From Xanthomonas hortorum pv. pelargonii (lineage in GTDB: Bacteria > Pseudomonadota > Gammaproteobacteria > Xanthomonadales > Xanthomonadaceae): DNA of 64,000 nucleotides. Location: NCBI RefSeq assembly GCF_024499015.1, contig NZ_CP098604.1, positions 2,170,001 to 2,234,000 on the forward strand, read 5' to 3'. The notes beneath the pieces were generated by a model that was given only the letters and a program-made list of their open reading frames with translations, was not told where the DNA came from and made no database searches. Positions 17,197 to 27,619 of this stretch are shown here, piece after piece; the first letter of the stretch is position 1; each line of letters starts with the position of its first letter. Both the position numbers and the translations under genes were made by a program.

Positions 17197-20100
17197 CTAC
17201 TTCTCCCGCCGCCAATTCACAGACCCCTTGGTCTCCACCGTGCTCGATTCGGCCTCAACGTCGAAGCCGCGGCTGAGCAGGTATTTCAGCGTCAGGACCG
17301 AGCCGCTGCCGACCATCGAGACGCCGTAGCCGACGTAGAGTTTCGGCGAGAGGTATTTGCCGAAGCCGACGACTGAGCCGACGGTGCTGGATTCGCTCAC
17401 CCCAGCTTCGTCCAGGCCGAGCTTGGCGCCGATCTGCGAGGCGATCAGGCTGCTGCCGGCCGAGAGTGCGGCCGAGGCGGCACTGACCTGCTGGGTTTCG
17501 TCGCTGCTGGCGGTGGACAGGCCGCGGCCGAGCACCAGATACGAGAGTGCTTCGGATTGCGACATCGCCGGTTCCGACCATACATCCGCACGTGGCGATT
17601 CGGCGCGTCCACTGACGTCGATGCCGGCGGTGACATCGCCGATCTTGCGTTCGGCGCGCAGGCTGACGCGCGGGTCGGAGACGATGTTGTTGTTCCAGGT
17701 CAGCTGGCCGCGGCTGATGGTCAGATCCTGGCCATAGGCCTTGTAACGGCCACGTACATCCAGCCCACCGTTGGCGGTCATTTCGCGGCCCGGGCGCGCG
17801 CGGATCTGCATCTGCCCGCTCAGCCCACCCTTCAGGCCGAAGCCGCTCATGTTGACCTTGTCGCCGAGCACGATGGCCAGGTCCATATCCAAGGGCGAAG
17901 CCGGTGCGGCTTCCGGATCCACCGGGTCCAGCACCACCACGTCTTCGGACACCGAAGTGCCGCGATCCAGGCGTTCCAGATCGATATCGGCTTCGGGCAC
18001 GGTGACCTTGCCGCGCAGCTGCATGGTGTTGTCGGTAATGCCGAACTGCATGTCCGGGTTGGCGATGATGCGCAACTCGCTGGTGTTGTAGGCCAGCACA
18101 TTCTCGCCGCGGATATTCAGCAGCAGCGGCGTGGTGGTACCGAACCACGACAACCCGCCGTCGATGTTGAGCGTGCCCTCGCCCGACTTGGCCGATGCGG
18201 TGATCTTGGCCGAGCCATCCGGCAGAGCGTCGAAGCGGCCCTTGCCCTCGCTCAGGGTCAAACCCATCGATGGATATTCGGCAGTGAAGTTACTCAAGGT
18301 GGCATCGCCGCCGAGCAGCGGTTTGTCGCGGGTGCCGCGCAGGCTCACATGGCCTTCGACCAGACCCTTGGGCTGCACCACATCGGCCACCACCAGCTCC
18401 AGCCAGTACAGGCGCGACATATTGAGATACAGCTCGCCGTTGAGCGGCGCATACGCATCCCAGCCGGTATTGAACTTGGCATCGACAAAGCCGGCGCCCT
18501 GGAAACCGATACCGAGCTTGGCCTGGATCTGCTGCGGATTGAAGTCGGCCTGCATGCTGAATTGGTCGTAGCGCAGCAACTCACCACGATTGGGGTTGCC
18601 GGCCACGGCCGCATAACGGGTTTCGCCCAGACGAATACCGCCCTCGGGCGAGGCGATGCGGAACGAGCCTTCCCACGCATTGCCGCGCGGCTTGAAGCTG
18701 CCATCGAGCGCGAGCTCGCCGCGCAGATAGATCTGCCGGCCTTGCTGCTTGGGCAACCACGGCTGCACCAGCGACAACGGCAATGCATCGCCGTGCACCA
18801 CCATGCCTTCGCGCGGCCAGTTGGCGCTGGCGCACAGCGCGCCGCCGGTGGCGGCGCCCAGGCAGGTATCGGACAAGGTAAATGCCGCGCCGTCGGTGCT
18901 GAACTGCGCCGGCTGCCGCAGCGCCCACGCAGCGCCCTTGGCCGGTGCGATCCGCAGCGTGCCGACCTGGCCCTGCCAACGCTCGCCGTTACGGCGCACA
19001 TCGCCCTGCAAGGCGACGCTGGCCATGCTGTTGGCGATGTCGGCGTCCAGGCGCAAGGCTTCCACCGCGCCACGTGCCTGCACACGCACGCTGTCCAGCA
19101 CCACGCCGGCTTCGATCGCCGTGCCCTGCAATGCCAGTTGTCCATCGCTGCCGCGCCACGGCAACCGTCCACGCAAGCTGATGCTCTGCGCGCTGTAGTC
19201 GTTCCAACGCAAGCCATTGCCGACGATGTCGGCGGTGATGTCTGGCGCGTCGCGACGGCCGCTGACCTGCAATTGCCCGCGCACCGTGCCAGTGGCGCCG
19301 GGCAACACATCGTCCAGCTGCAGCGGCTGCAGTTGCGCGGCGATGTCGAGCTGGTCGCCGACCTTGCCCTTGGCGTTGATGCGGCTATTGCCCAGCGATA
19401 GCTGCAATTCGCCCTCGCCCTGTTCGCCGCGCAGGGCGAACTTGCCGTTGGCCGACAGCGCGCGTTGCCGCAGCTGGCCGGTCAGGGTCGGAATATCCGC
19501 AGTGGCTTCGAAGCCCGGCGATACGCCGCCGGCCGGTGCCGGCAACTGGCGACCCTTGGAGGCGACTTTGCCGGACAAATTGCCGTTCCAACCCGGCGCG
19601 AAGTAGCCCGGATCGAACTTAGCCAACTGCGCGGTGACATCCCATTGCAGCTCCGGCGTCCAGCCCACTTCGCCGGTGAGATCCAGCGAGCCGCCCGGGG
19701 TTTTGGCCTGCACCTGCTTGAGCTGTGCACGTTGATCGTTGCCGCGGCTGTCGAACACCAGCGCGGCCTGTTGCCCGTCGCGTTCCAGCGTGGCGCGACC
19801 GATCGCCGCCCACGCCTTCAAGGTACCGGCCACACCCAGACGCGCGTCGACCAGTTCCACCGGCACAGCGGGCGCCTCGGGGGTGGCCGGGTCCGGTGTC
19901 GGGGTGAAGCGCAGGCCGCTGGCATTGACCGCGAAACGGAAACTCGGATTCTGGGTGTCGCGGAAATCCGCAGTACCACGCAACTGCGTGCGGCCTTCGA
20001 ACGTGTCGATCACTAACGGCTCGACCGTGATGACCTGGTCCAGCAGGCTGATATGCGAGGGCTGCAGCGTGGCGCTCAGCTCGCCTTGTTTGACGCTGCC

Positions 20101-21051
20101 TTGCAGATCGGCGGCGCCGCCCTTGCCGGAGGCTTGCAGGTTCAGTGCGATCGGCGTGGCCGGGGCGGCGTACTGCCCGTTGCTGGCCGGCATCAATAGC
20201 GAGGTATCCAGCGCCTCGGTCACGGCCTTGAACGCCCAGGTCGGCGCATCGCGCCCGGTGAACACCAGGCTGGCCTGCAGTGGGGCCGGCGCGCGGCCGG
20301 CGATGGCCACTTCCATCTTGTCCAGATCGCCGCGTGCGACCAACCCCAGGCTGGCCGGCGTACGCCCACGTGCGGCCGGCAACACGGCAGTGGCGGTGAG
20401 GTCAGCGCGGTAATCGTCGCTGGGCACGTAGTCGCCGTGCAGGCGGAAATCGCCCATGTCGGTGTCGACCACCAGATTGCGCGTGCGCAACTCGCCGGTC
20501 GCCACTTCCAGCCCGCCCTGCACTTTGTGTAAGACGATCATCGGCTGCTGCAGCTGGGTGATACGCAAGTTGTCCACCGCGATCTTGTCGGCCTGGATCG
20601 CCAGCGGCACGTTGATCTGCGGCAACGATTCGGGCCAGCTCGGCAGCGTGAACGGTTCGTCGCTCTTGCCCAGATTCAAGGTGGCATTGCTGACCTGCAC
20701 CGCATCCAGTTGCAGCTTGCGGCCGAGCAGCGGGCGCAGATCAGGTTCCAGATACACGCGCTCGGCGGTGAAGTGGATGTCCTGATAACGAAAATCGACA
20801 TCGCGCAAGGTGAGCGGGCCGGCGACCGGGCCTTCGACCTTGCCGTAGGTAAACGTGGCGCCGACCGGCAAGCGCGCGGTGACCTGGGCCAGCAGCACAT
20901 CGCGCCCGGCCACGGTCTGCAGCAACCAGTACACCGCGATCAGGGCCAGCAATACCAACCCCAGCACGGTCAAGCCCGAGCCCACCCAGAACCGGCGCCG
21001 GCGATAGAAACGCGCGCGGCGCGGTGCGGGGGTAGGCGTCGGCGTGCTCAC
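17197..21051 (-). CDS. tamB: Translocation and assembly module protein TamB
   Basis: The protein has 1284 residues, the normal size of TamB (E. coli 1259). A short cytoplasmic Arg-rich start (RRARFYRRRRFW) is followed by one signal-anchor helix (VGSGLTVLGLVLLALIAVYW). The long middle is repetitive beta-strand sequence forming the periplasmic lipid-groove, and the last ~350 residues are the conserved TamB domain, ending SYLVLGRGLS...GKYLSPKLYVGYGVSM...LLSRGFDVEAE. With TamA it spans the periplasm and helps insert outer-membrane proteins and move phospholipids. It overlaps tamA by 4 bases (ATGA), so the two are translationally coupled. Confidence 0.95.
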   Translation of the reverse strand: MSTPTPTPAPRRARFYRRRRFWVGSGLTVLGLVLLALIAVYWLLQTVAGRDVLLAQVTARLPVGATFTYGKVEGPVAGPLTLRDVDFRYQDIHFTAERVYLEPDLRPLLGRKLQLDAVQVSNATLNLGKSDEPFTLPSWPESLPQINVPLAIQADKIAVDNLRITQLQQPMIVLHKVQGGLEVATGELRTRNLVVDTDMGDFRLHGDYVPSDDYRADLTATAVLPAARGRTPASLGLVARGDLDKMEVAIAGRAPAPLQASLVFTGRDAPTWAFKAVTEALDTSLLMPASNGQYAAPATPIALNLQASGKGGAADLQGSVKQGELSATLQPSHISLLDQVITVEPLVIDTFEGRTQLRGTADFRDTQNPSFRFAVNASGLRFTPTPDPATPEAPAVPVELVDARLGVAGTLKAWAAIGRATLERDGQQAALVFDSRGNDQRAQLKQVQAKTPGGSLDLTGEVGWTPELQWDVTAQLAKFDPGYFAPGWNGNLSGKVASKGRQLPAPAGGVSPGFEATADIPTLTGQLRQRALSANGKFALRGEQGEGELQLSLGNSRINAKGKVGDQLDIAAQLQPLQLDDVLPGATGTVRGQLQVSGRRDAPDITADIVGNGLRWNDYSAQSISLRGRLPWRGSDGQLALQGTAIEAGVVLDSVRVQARGAVEALRLDADIANSMASVALQGDVRRNGERWQGQVGTLRIAPAKGAAWALRQPAQFSTDGAAFTLSDTCLGAATGGALCASANWPREGMVVHGDALPLSLVQPWLPKQQGRQIYLRGELALDGSFKPRGNAWEGSFRIASPEGGIRLGETRYAAVAGNPNRGELLRYDQFSMQADFNPQQIQAKLGIGFQGAGFVDAKFNTGWDAYAPLNGELYLNMSRLYWLELVVADVVQPKGLVEGHVSLRGTRDKPLLGGDATLSNFTAEYPSMGLTLSEGKGRFDALPDGSAKITASAKSGEGTLNIDGGLSWFGTTTPLLLNIRGENVLAYNTSELRIIANPDMQFGITDNTMQLRGKVTVPEADIDLERLDRGTSVSEDVVVLDPVDPEAAPASPLDMDLAIVLGDKVNMSGFGLKGGLSGQMQIRARPGREMTANGGLDVRGRYKAYGQDLTISRGQLTWNNNIVSDPRVSLRAERKIGDVTAGIDVSGRAESPRADVWSEPAMSQSEALSYLVLGRGLSTASSDETQQVSAASAALSAGSSLIASQIGAKLGLDEAGVSESSTVGSVVGFGKYLSPKLYVGYGVSMVGSGSVLTLKYLLSRGFDVEAESSTVETKGSVNWRREK

Positions 21052-22829
21052 AGGTTGGCCCCGATATCGATATAGAGCTGGAACTGCGAGTCGGGGTCGT
21101 TCAGGCCATGCGCGATGTCCACGCGCACCGGTCCCACCGGCGAGCGCCAGCGCAGACCGAAGCCGATACCGGTATGCCAGTCGGGCGTGTCGTCGAAGGC
21201 GCTGCCGCTATCGACAAACACCGCGCCGCCCCACGGGCCGCCCTTGAGGTAATGCTCGTACTCGGCGCTGGCGGTGACCACGTTCTTGGCACCGAGTGCG
21301 AATTCGTCCGGCCTGGGCGTTCGTGGGCCGACTTCGCGAAATGCATAACCGCGGATGCTGTTGGCGCCACCGGCAAAGAAGCGCAGGCTCGGCGGCATCG
21401 CCACCAGATCACTGGTCCAGGTGGTGCCGCCTTCGCCGCGCAGGATCACCCGGCCGTTGTCGCCGGCACCCAGAAACCAGCGCAACTGGCCGTAGACCTG
21501 GCCGAAGTTGGTATCCGAGCCGGCGCCTTCGGCACCGCCGCGGATGAACGCTTGCCCGGACACGCCACTGCGCGGGAACAGGCGGTCGTCGACGTTGACG
21601 TAGTTCACCTGCAACTGCGGATAGACCAGCGTGGAAGTCTCGTACACCGCACCTTCGAAATCGTCGCCACTGCTGAAACGCCAGCGCTCGCGCAGGGCGT
21701 TGATCGAGGCGATCGCGCTCCAGCGCTCGTTGATCTGGCCGCTGCGGCTGCCGGTGAGTTTGACGTTGCGCAGGTCGATGTACTCGGTCTGTTCGTCGTA
21801 CAGCCGCGCCGAGGCGGTGTACCAGCCATCCAGCCAGCGGAACGCCGGCACGCGGTAGCTGGTGGTCAGGCTCTTGCGGTTCTGCGCGTAGTCCAGCTGC
21901 GTGTCCATCTTGTGGCCGCGCGAATTCACGTAGCGCCGCTCCACGCCGCCACGCACACCGGCGCCGCTCTCGCTGCCGTAGCTCAAGCCCGAGGTGTAGA
22001 CGGTGCGCTTGGCGCGGGTGAGCTTGACCTCCACCGGCACGCGGCCCTGGTCGTCGGCGTCTTCGGGCTTGGGCTGGATATCGATGGTGCTGAAGTAATC
22101 GAGTTTGGTCAGCGACTCGCGCAGGCGATCCAGCTTGCCTTCGTGGTAGTAACTGCCTTCGTCCCAGTACACCAACGGGTCGAACAGGCCTTCGCGGAAG
22201 TAGTCGTAGTCGAAGTGCACCTTGCCCATGTCGTAGCGGCGGCCGCTGTCCCAGTTCAAATCGATATCGGCGGCATGCTCGGCACGGGTGACGGCAACGC
22301 GGCGTTGAGTGAAGTCGGCATCGAAATAACCACGCTCGGCCAGACGACGGGTGATACGCACCTTGCTGGCTTCGTATTGCGGGTGGCTGAAGACCTGGCC
22401 TTCGTGCGGCTCGAACTGCTTGAGGTCCTGGCCCAGGTAGCGGTCCTGCTCGGCCCAGCCGGTGATGGAGATATGCGACTGCCGCACCCGCACCGGCTCG
22501 CCACGCTCTACCGTGATCACCACCGTGACCTTGTCGCCTTCACGCGGTGCGGCCAGTTCGATGGTCGGCGAGTAATAGCCGAAAGGCTCCAACGCCTCAC
22601 GCGTCTGCCGCTCGGCCTGCGCCAGCAAATACTCGATGCGCGACTCGCCCTGCTCCTTGCCGACAGCCTCATAAAGAGACAGGGACACCTCGATGTTCTC
22701 GATCATCTCGGCGTCGTCGTCGCCGTCCAAGCCTTTGATTTCGATCTTGTCGATGGTTCCGCGGGCAGCCGCTTGCAGCGGAACGAGCAGAGTGCACACC
22801 AGGGAGAGAGCAAACACGACTTTAAGCAT
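21048..22829 (-). CDS. tamA: Translocation and assembly module protein TamA (Omp85 family)
   Basis: The protein has 593 residues from ATG 22829. It has a signal peptide (MLKVVFALSLVCTLLVPLQAAA), three POTRA domains (about residues 22-270, including YYSPTIELAAPREGDKVTVVITVERGEPVRV), and a 16-strand Omp85 barrel with the conserved RFFAGGANSIRGYAFREVGP segment and the terminal VGPVRVDIAHGLN...FQLYIDIGANL. It sits in the outer membrane and recruits TamB. The frame extends to 22865, but the extension would add residues before the signal peptide. Its stop overlaps the tamB start. No obvious Shine-Dalgarno precedes the ATG. Confidence 0.95.
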   Translation of the reverse strand: MLKVVFALSLVCTLLVPLQAAARGTIDKIEIKGLDGDDDAEMIENIEVSLSLYEAVGKEQGESRIEYLLAQAERQTREALEPFGYYSPTIELAAPREGDKVTVVITVERGEPVRVRQSHISITGWAEQDRYLGQDLKQFEPHEGQVFSHPQYEASKVRITRRLAERGYFDADFTQRRVAVTRAEHAADIDLNWDSGRRYDMGKVHFDYDYFREGLFDPLVYWDEGSYYHEGKLDRLRESLTKLDYFSTIDIQPKPEDADDQGRVPVEVKLTRAKRTVYTSGLSYGSESGAGVRGGVERRYVNSRGHKMDTQLDYAQNRKSLTTSYRVPAFRWLDGWYTASARLYDEQTEYIDLRNVKLTGSRSGQINERWSAIASINALRERWRFSSGDDFEGAVYETSTLVYPQLQVNYVNVDDRLFPRSGVSGQAFIRGGAEGAGSDTNFGQVYGQLRWFLGAGDNGRVILRGEGGTTWTSDLVAMPPSLRFFAGGANSIRGYAFREVGPRTPRPDEFALGAKNVVTASAEYEHYLKGGPWGGAVFVDSGSAFDDTPDWHTGIGFGLRWRSPVGPVRVDIAHGLNDPDSQFQLYIDIGANL

Positions 22830-23009
22830 CGGCAAAGGATACCCAGCCTGGGCGTGAAGGGACAAAAAATCTAAGCAATCTCGACTATACGGACGCGCAT
22901 GCGCTGGTTAGAGTCGGGGTGTTGTTAACGTTTCGTTGACAGCATGCCAAGCGGCCCTCCCCCGGATTGCCGCGCGCCCTGTTCCACACCTTTGGAGAGA
23001 GAGGTTTTC

Positions 23010-25775
23010 ATGAAGCGTCATCTATTGGTCAATGCCGTCTGCGCCGCCCTTGCATTCCCGTCGCTTGCCCTGCCGTCGCTTGCGATCGCACAGAACAAGG
23101 ACGAAGTGACCGAATTGAACAAGGTCACCGTGACAGGCTCGTTGATTCCGCGGTCGCAGGTCGAAACGGCCAGCCCGGTGTTCTCCATCACCGCCCAGGA
23201 CATCCAGCGCCGCGGCTTCAAGGATGTCTACGACGTGCTGCGTTCGCAGCCGATGGCCACCGGCTCGGTGCAGGACGGCCAGTTCAGTGGCGGCTTCACC
23301 GCCGGCGCCAAATCGCTGAGCCTGCTCGGGCTGGACCCCGGCTTCACCCTGGTGCTGATCGACGGCCGGCCGATGGCCGACTACCCATTGCTCTACAACG
23401 GCCAGAGCAACTTCGTCGATCTGGCCAGCGTGCCGGTGGGCATGGTCGAACGCATCGATGTGGCGCCCGGCAACCAGTCCTCGATTTACGGCTCCAGCGC
23501 CATTGCCGGTGTGGTCAATATAATCCTGAAGAAGCACATCGACGGCGTGCAGATGAATTACCGCATGGGCACCTACGACGGTGGTGGCGGCAACAACCAG
23601 CGCTTCCAGCTCACCGGCGGCAGCACCCTCGGCAAGGCCGATATCGTCTGGGGCCTGCAGCTCAACAATCAGGACCCGATCTACGGTTACCAGCGGCGCG
23701 ATTTCGATTCCACCTCCGACAATCCGGACCCGACCCTGCGCTACGGCTCGCGCATCGCACTGCACAACACGCCAACCACTTACATTGACCCGGGCGCCGC
23801 AAACTGCGATGCACTGGGCCCGCTGTTCAACGGCTCGGTGCAATACGACAACCGCGCCAATCGCGGCAACTTCTGCAGCAGCCGTACCGAGCCCGGCTAC
23901 GCCAGCATCCTCAACAAGGAACGCAGCGCCAGCGGCTATGCCAACCTGACCTACGCCTTCAACGACAACACCGAAGGCTACGCAACGTTGCTGCTCAATC
24001 GCACCAAGGTGGAAGTCAACGGCGGCTCGCGCTTCTGGCAGACCTCGTCCGACACCGGTGGCTTGTTCTACAACCAGGACAGTCAGCAGCTGGAAGGCTA
24101 CCAGCGCATCTTCGCGCCCGAAGAAGCCGGTAGCCCGACCTTCAACAACGACCGCCAGACCGCCGATTCGTACAACATCGCCGCCGGCATCAAGGGCGGG
24201 CTGGGCGCCAGCAACTGGACCTACGATGCGTACTACGCGCGCGCCGAGTACCGCATCGACAGCCGCCAGCAATGGCCGTTGGCCGACCGCATCGAAGACT
24301 TCTTCCGCGAACAGTTCCTGGGCGCGCCGCAGGGCGACTTCTCCGGCTACCCGATCTATTCGCCCAACGATGCCAACTTCTATCGCGCGTTGACGCCGGC
24401 GCAGTACCGCAGCTTCAACGACGAGATCCGCACCAAGTCCAGGACCTGGACCCAGAACGTCAATCTGCAACTCACCAACACCGAGTTGTTCAGTCTGCCG
24501 GCCGGCGCCGTGGGTGTGGCCGGCGTGCTGCAGGCCGGCAACCAATACTGGGAAAACCCGACCGATCAACGCGTTATCGCTGGCGATTTCTACCAGCTGA
24601 CCGGCACCCAGGGCAGCGGCAAGCGCGAGAACTGGGCGGCAGCGTTCGAAACGCGCGTGCCGATCCTGAGCACGCTCACCGCCAACCTGTCTGGCCGCTT
24701 CGACGACTACAAGAACCAGGGCGGTGGTAGCGATTCCAAGTTCACCTACAAGGCCGCGCTGGAATTCCGCCCGACCGATGCGCTGTTGTTCCGCGGCAAC
24801 TACGCCACCGCGTTCAAGGCACCGGACATGGCGTTCACCTTTGCCGGCGATAGCGGCTTCTTCCAGGGTGTCAACGACTACTACCGCTGCGCGCTCGAAG
24901 AACCCGGCGTGCCGATCGCCGACTGCACCTACGCCGGCACCAGCATCCAGGGGCGCCGCGCCGGCAACCCCGAGCTGCAGTCGATCACGGCCAAGTCCTT
25001 CGGCTATGGCGTGGTGTGGTCGCCCAGCGCGCGCTTCAGCGTCAATGCCGACTACTACAACATCAAGATCGACCAGAAAGTCAGTGACCTGAGTACCGAC
25101 AATCTGTTGCAGACCGAATCGGCCTGCCGCCTGGGAAGCCTGGATATCAGCTCGCCCACTTGCGTGGATGCGTTGTCGCGCATCGATCGCACCGCAGCCG
25201 ATGCCCCGGTCCCGAACCGCTTGAGCAATATTCGCATCAACCCGGTCAATATCTCCAACGAGGAAATCTCCGGCGTGCTCAGCAAGGCGACCTACAACCT
25301 CGCCACCGAATCCTGGGGCCTGTTTGTCTTCGACGCGCAGTACAACTTGACGCTCAAGCACGAAAGCCAGCAGTTCCCGCAAGACCCAGTGCGCGATCTG
25401 CTCAGCGAACCGTTCTTCTCCTCCGAGTTCCGCAGCATCGTCAATGCCTCGGTAACGTGGCAGAAAGATGCATGGACCACCACGCTGTTCGGCCAGCGCA
25501 ATGGCCGCACGCCCAACTTCGTCGCGCAACAAAGCACCGATGGCTATGCGGTGGAAGGCGCACGCAAGGTCGGCGCGTGGACCACGCTCAATGCAACGCT
25601 GGATTACGCGGTCAACGACGACATCTCGCTGACGGCGACGGTCAACAACCTGGCCGACACCCGGCCGCCGCGCGACCGCACCTACACCAGCTACCCGTAC
25701 TACAACATCTTCAACTACACCGGTTACGGCCGTTCCTACATGCTGGAATTGAACTGGCGCTTCGGCGCGCATTGA
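23010..25775 (+). CDS. TonB-dependent outer-membrane receptor
   Basis: The protein has 921 residues with a signal peptide (MKRHLLVNAVCAALAF...AIAQ). A plug domain follows: VTVTGSLIPRSQVETASPVFSITAQDIQRRGFKDVYDVLR, later LDPGFTLVLIDGRPM, and GNQSSIYGSSAIAGVVNIILKK, the classic end of the plug. The rest is a 22-strand barrel ending LADTRPPRDRTY...GRSYMLELNWRFGAH. GGAGAGAGAGG before the ATG is an excellent ribosome-binding site. It is of the Oar-like/TBDT type abundant in Xanthomonas and imports a substrate not identifiable here. The neighbouring convergent TPR-sulfotransferase is a frequent partner of such receptors in this group (recollection, not tested). Confidence 0.92.
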   Translation: MKRHLLVNAVCAALAFPSLALPSLAIAQNKDEVTELNKVTVTGSLIPRSQVETASPVFSITAQDIQRRGFKDVYDVLRSQPMATGSVQDGQFSGGFTAGAKSLSLLGLDPGFTLVLIDGRPMADYPLLYNGQSNFVDLASVPVGMVERIDVAPGNQSSIYGSSAIAGVVNIILKKHIDGVQMNYRMGTYDGGGGNNQRFQLTGGSTLGKADIVWGLQLNNQDPIYGYQRRDFDSTSDNPDPTLRYGSRIALHNTPTTYIDPGAANCDALGPLFNGSVQYDNRANRGNFCSSRTEPGYASILNKERSASGYANLTYAFNDNTEGYATLLLNRTKVEVNGGSRFWQTSSDTGGLFYNQDSQQLEGYQRIFAPEEAGSPTFNNDRQTADSYNIAAGIKGGLGASNWTYDAYYARAEYRIDSRQQWPLADRIEDFFREQFLGAPQGDFSGYPIYSPNDANFYRALTPAQYRSFNDEIRTKSRTWTQNVNLQLTNTELFSLPAGAVGVAGVLQAGNQYWENPTDQRVIAGDFYQLTGTQGSGKRENWAAAFETRVPILSTLTANLSGRFDDYKNQGGGSDSKFTYKAALEFRPTDALLFRGNYATAFKAPDMAFTFAGDSGFFQGVNDYYRCALEEPGVPIADCTYAGTSIQGRRAGNPELQSITAKSFGYGVVWSPSARFSVNADYYNIKIDQKVSDLSTDNLLQTESACRLGSLDISSPTCVDALSRIDRTAADAPVPNRLSNIRINPVNISNEEISGVLSKATYNLATESWGLFVFDAQYNLTLKHESQQFPQDPVRDLLSEPFFSSEFRSIVNASVTWQKDAWTTTLFGQRNGRTPNFVAQQSTDGYAVEGARKVGAWTTLNATLDYAVNDDISLTATVNNLADTRPPRDRTYTSYPYYNIFNYTGYGRSYMLELNWRFGAH

Positions 25776-25794
25776 GTCACCGCGTTGCATTCGT

Positions 25795-25830
25795 CCAGCG
25801 GCAGCCACAACGGCTGCCGCTGGCGTTTTT
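25795..25830 (+). terminator. Rho-independent terminator of the TonB-dependent receptor gene
   Basis: A perfect 12-bp stem CCAGCGGCAGCC / GGCTGCCGCTGG with an ACAAC loop is followed by CGTTTTT, 19 bases after the stop codon. The remaining ~200 bases to the convergent sulfotransferase gene show nothing recognisable. Confidence 0.93.
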
Positions 25831-26029
25831 GGCCCGGGCACGTTCGGGGCAAGCAACACGCATCAGTCAGTTGTCTATTCGCTCCCAAGGCAAAGCGTCC
25901 AAGGCGTCGCACGCGCCGTCGCAGCCGGATTGCCTGCTGCACACCTGGGCAGAGTGCGTCGGACGTGCCAAACAGATTGAAGGCACGCGCAGGTCTTCAG
26001 GCGTGGCGCTCCAGATCTGTTCGGCCCCG

Positions 26030-27619
26030 CTAACGCAAGCCCACATCGATCAGGCCTGCCTGCAACAACGTCTGCCGCAGCGGCTCCAGCTGCGTGGCAT
26101 AACGTCGCCACTCTTCCACGTTGCGCCCATGCACGCCTTCGCGCACCTGCACGCTGCTCAGCGTGGCCGATGCGGCCGCATTGCGGGTGATATCGATCTG
26201 CCCAGGCTCGATGTTCAAGCCGCAGCGCGTCATTAACTGTTCCAGCACCGTAGATGGATCACGCACCATCTGCGTGTAGTCCACATCGATCACCCGGCCC
26301 GGCAACGCAGCGCGCCATTGCGCCATCAACGCGTGATACGCCTGATAGTGACGTGCCAGCGTGTGCAGGTCGTAGCTATAGGCATAGGAGTCGCCGAACA
26401 GCGCGCGGTAATTGGAAAAACACACCGCCATCGGCTCGCGCACCAGATGCACGATCAGCGCCGCCGGCAATGCGCGTGCGATCGCGCCGATCGCCACCGC
26501 ATTGGTCGGCAACTTATCGATGTACCAGCGCGCCGATCCGGCACGCCACTGCGTCTGTTCCAGGTAGCGCGCGCCGATCTGCGCATAATCCAGCGTGGGA
26601 AGTGCCTGCAGCAGGCGCGCATCCAGCAGGCTGCGGCCAGCCTGGTCGGCGCCCCAGCGCAACTGATGGCCGAAGTCGTTCAATTCGCCGGCCGACATGA
26701 TCTGCGAATGATTGCCCAGCATCCGCTCCAGCACCGTGGTGCCCGAGCGCGGCAAACCGAGCACGAAGATCGGTTGCGGGCCTTGTGCATTGGTAGATTC
26801 CTGCGCGGCGAACACGCCTTGTTCGGCCAATGCGCCCAACTGCGTGTACAACGCTGCTTCTGCGTCGGCATCGTGGCGCAAGCGCGCGTGCATCACCGCA
26901 TTGCCGTGGGTTAGCGCGTTCCAGGCGGCATCGGTCTGGCCGAGATCTTCCAGCTCCTTGTACAGCGCGAACGCCAGCCCGGCGCGATCTTCACTGTCGG
27001 GCTTGGCGAGCTGCAGCTGCTGACGTAACTGATCGAGATGATTGCTGCTTGCAGTCTGACGGCGTAGCCGCGCACGCGTCAGTGCCGCGCGGCCGTAGCC
27101 TGGCGACAGCGCCAATGCGCGATCCAACGCCTGCGCTGCATCGTCTAGGCGATTATTGAATTGCAGTTGCACCGCAAGAAAGAAACGGAAGTCAGCACCA
27201 TCGAAACCACAGGCCTGCGCGCGCTGCATCATCGCCAGTGCTTCGACATGTTCGCCGAGCGATTGATGCACATGCGCGAGCAGCGCCAGCGTGGCCCCGT
27301 CCTGGCACTGCATCACCGACGGATGCCGCAGCAACGCATGCAGTGCGCGATGCTCGCCGACGCGCAACAAGGCTTGCGCCACACGGCAACGCATCGCCAC
27401 GTCGTCGCCGAGGTCTCTGGCGGCCAGCCGTAACTGCGCAACCGCCTCGCGCATCCTGCCGTTGGCCAGCACGGTGCCGGCCAGCAGCACGCGTGCGGAC
27501 ACGTGGGTGGGGTCCACTGCCAGCAGCGCCTGCAATGCAGACGCCGCCACACCCAGGTCGCGACGTGCCAACGCGGCCTGGGCGGTCTGCCAGTGCACCG
27601 CGCCGGCGGACGCAGCCAT
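26030..27619 (-). CDS. TPR-containing sulfotransferase family protein
   Basis: The protein has 529 residues. The first ~270 residues are helical tetratricopeptide-like repeats (AAQALDRALALSPGYGRAALTRARL is typical). The C-terminal ~240 residues are a sulfotransferase domain: FVLGLPRSGTTVLERML with the PRSGTT loop (residues 290-295) for the 5'-phosphosulfate of PAPS, IDKLPTN, and a LIVHLVREPMAVCFSNYR segment where the 3'-phosphate-binding Arg/Ser lie. Such TPR-sulfotransferases may modify a protein or peptide; the acceptor is unknown. Its ATG overlaps the glyS stop by one base (TGATG), so it is co-translated with glyS, although no functional link is evident. Confidence 0.88.
   Translation of the reverse strand: MAASAGAVHWQTAQAALARRDLGVAASALQALLAVDPTHVSARVLLAGTVLANGRMREAVAQLRLAARDLGDDVAMRCRVAQALLRVGEHRALHALLRHPSVMQCQDGATLALLAHVHQSLGEHVEALAMMQRAQACGFDGADFRFFLAVQLQFNNRLDDAAQALDRALALSPGYGRAALTRARLRRQTASSNHLDQLRQQLQLAKPDSEDRAGLAFALYKELEDLGQTDAAWNALTHGNAVMHARLRHDADAEAALYTQLGALAEQGVFAAQESTNAQGPQPIFVLGLPRSGTTVLERMLGNHSQIMSAGELNDFGHQLRWGADQAGRSLLDARLLQALPTLDYAQIGARYLEQTQWRAGSARWYIDKLPTNAVAIGAIARALPAALIVHLVREPMAVCFSNYRALFGDSYAYSYDLHTLARHYQAYHALMAQWRAALPGRVIDVDYTQMVRDPSTVLEQLMTRCGLNIEPGQIDITRNAAASATLSSVQVREGVHGRNVEEWRRYATQLEPLRQTLLQAGLIDVGLR

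Noticed and set aside
17150..17215. TTG start at 17215 for the HEPN/MltR-like gene
   Set aside because: It would overlap tamB and add an Arg/Glu-rich lead with no family resemblance; the ATG at 17149 is preferred, though not proven.
21108..25859. Long open frames antisense to tamA (21108-22874 plus) and to the TonB-dependent receptor (23022-25859 minus)
   Set aside because: They are composition-driven shadow frames in high-GC DNA: rich in Gln, His, Arg and Ala, without domain signatures, and opposite genes with clear homology.
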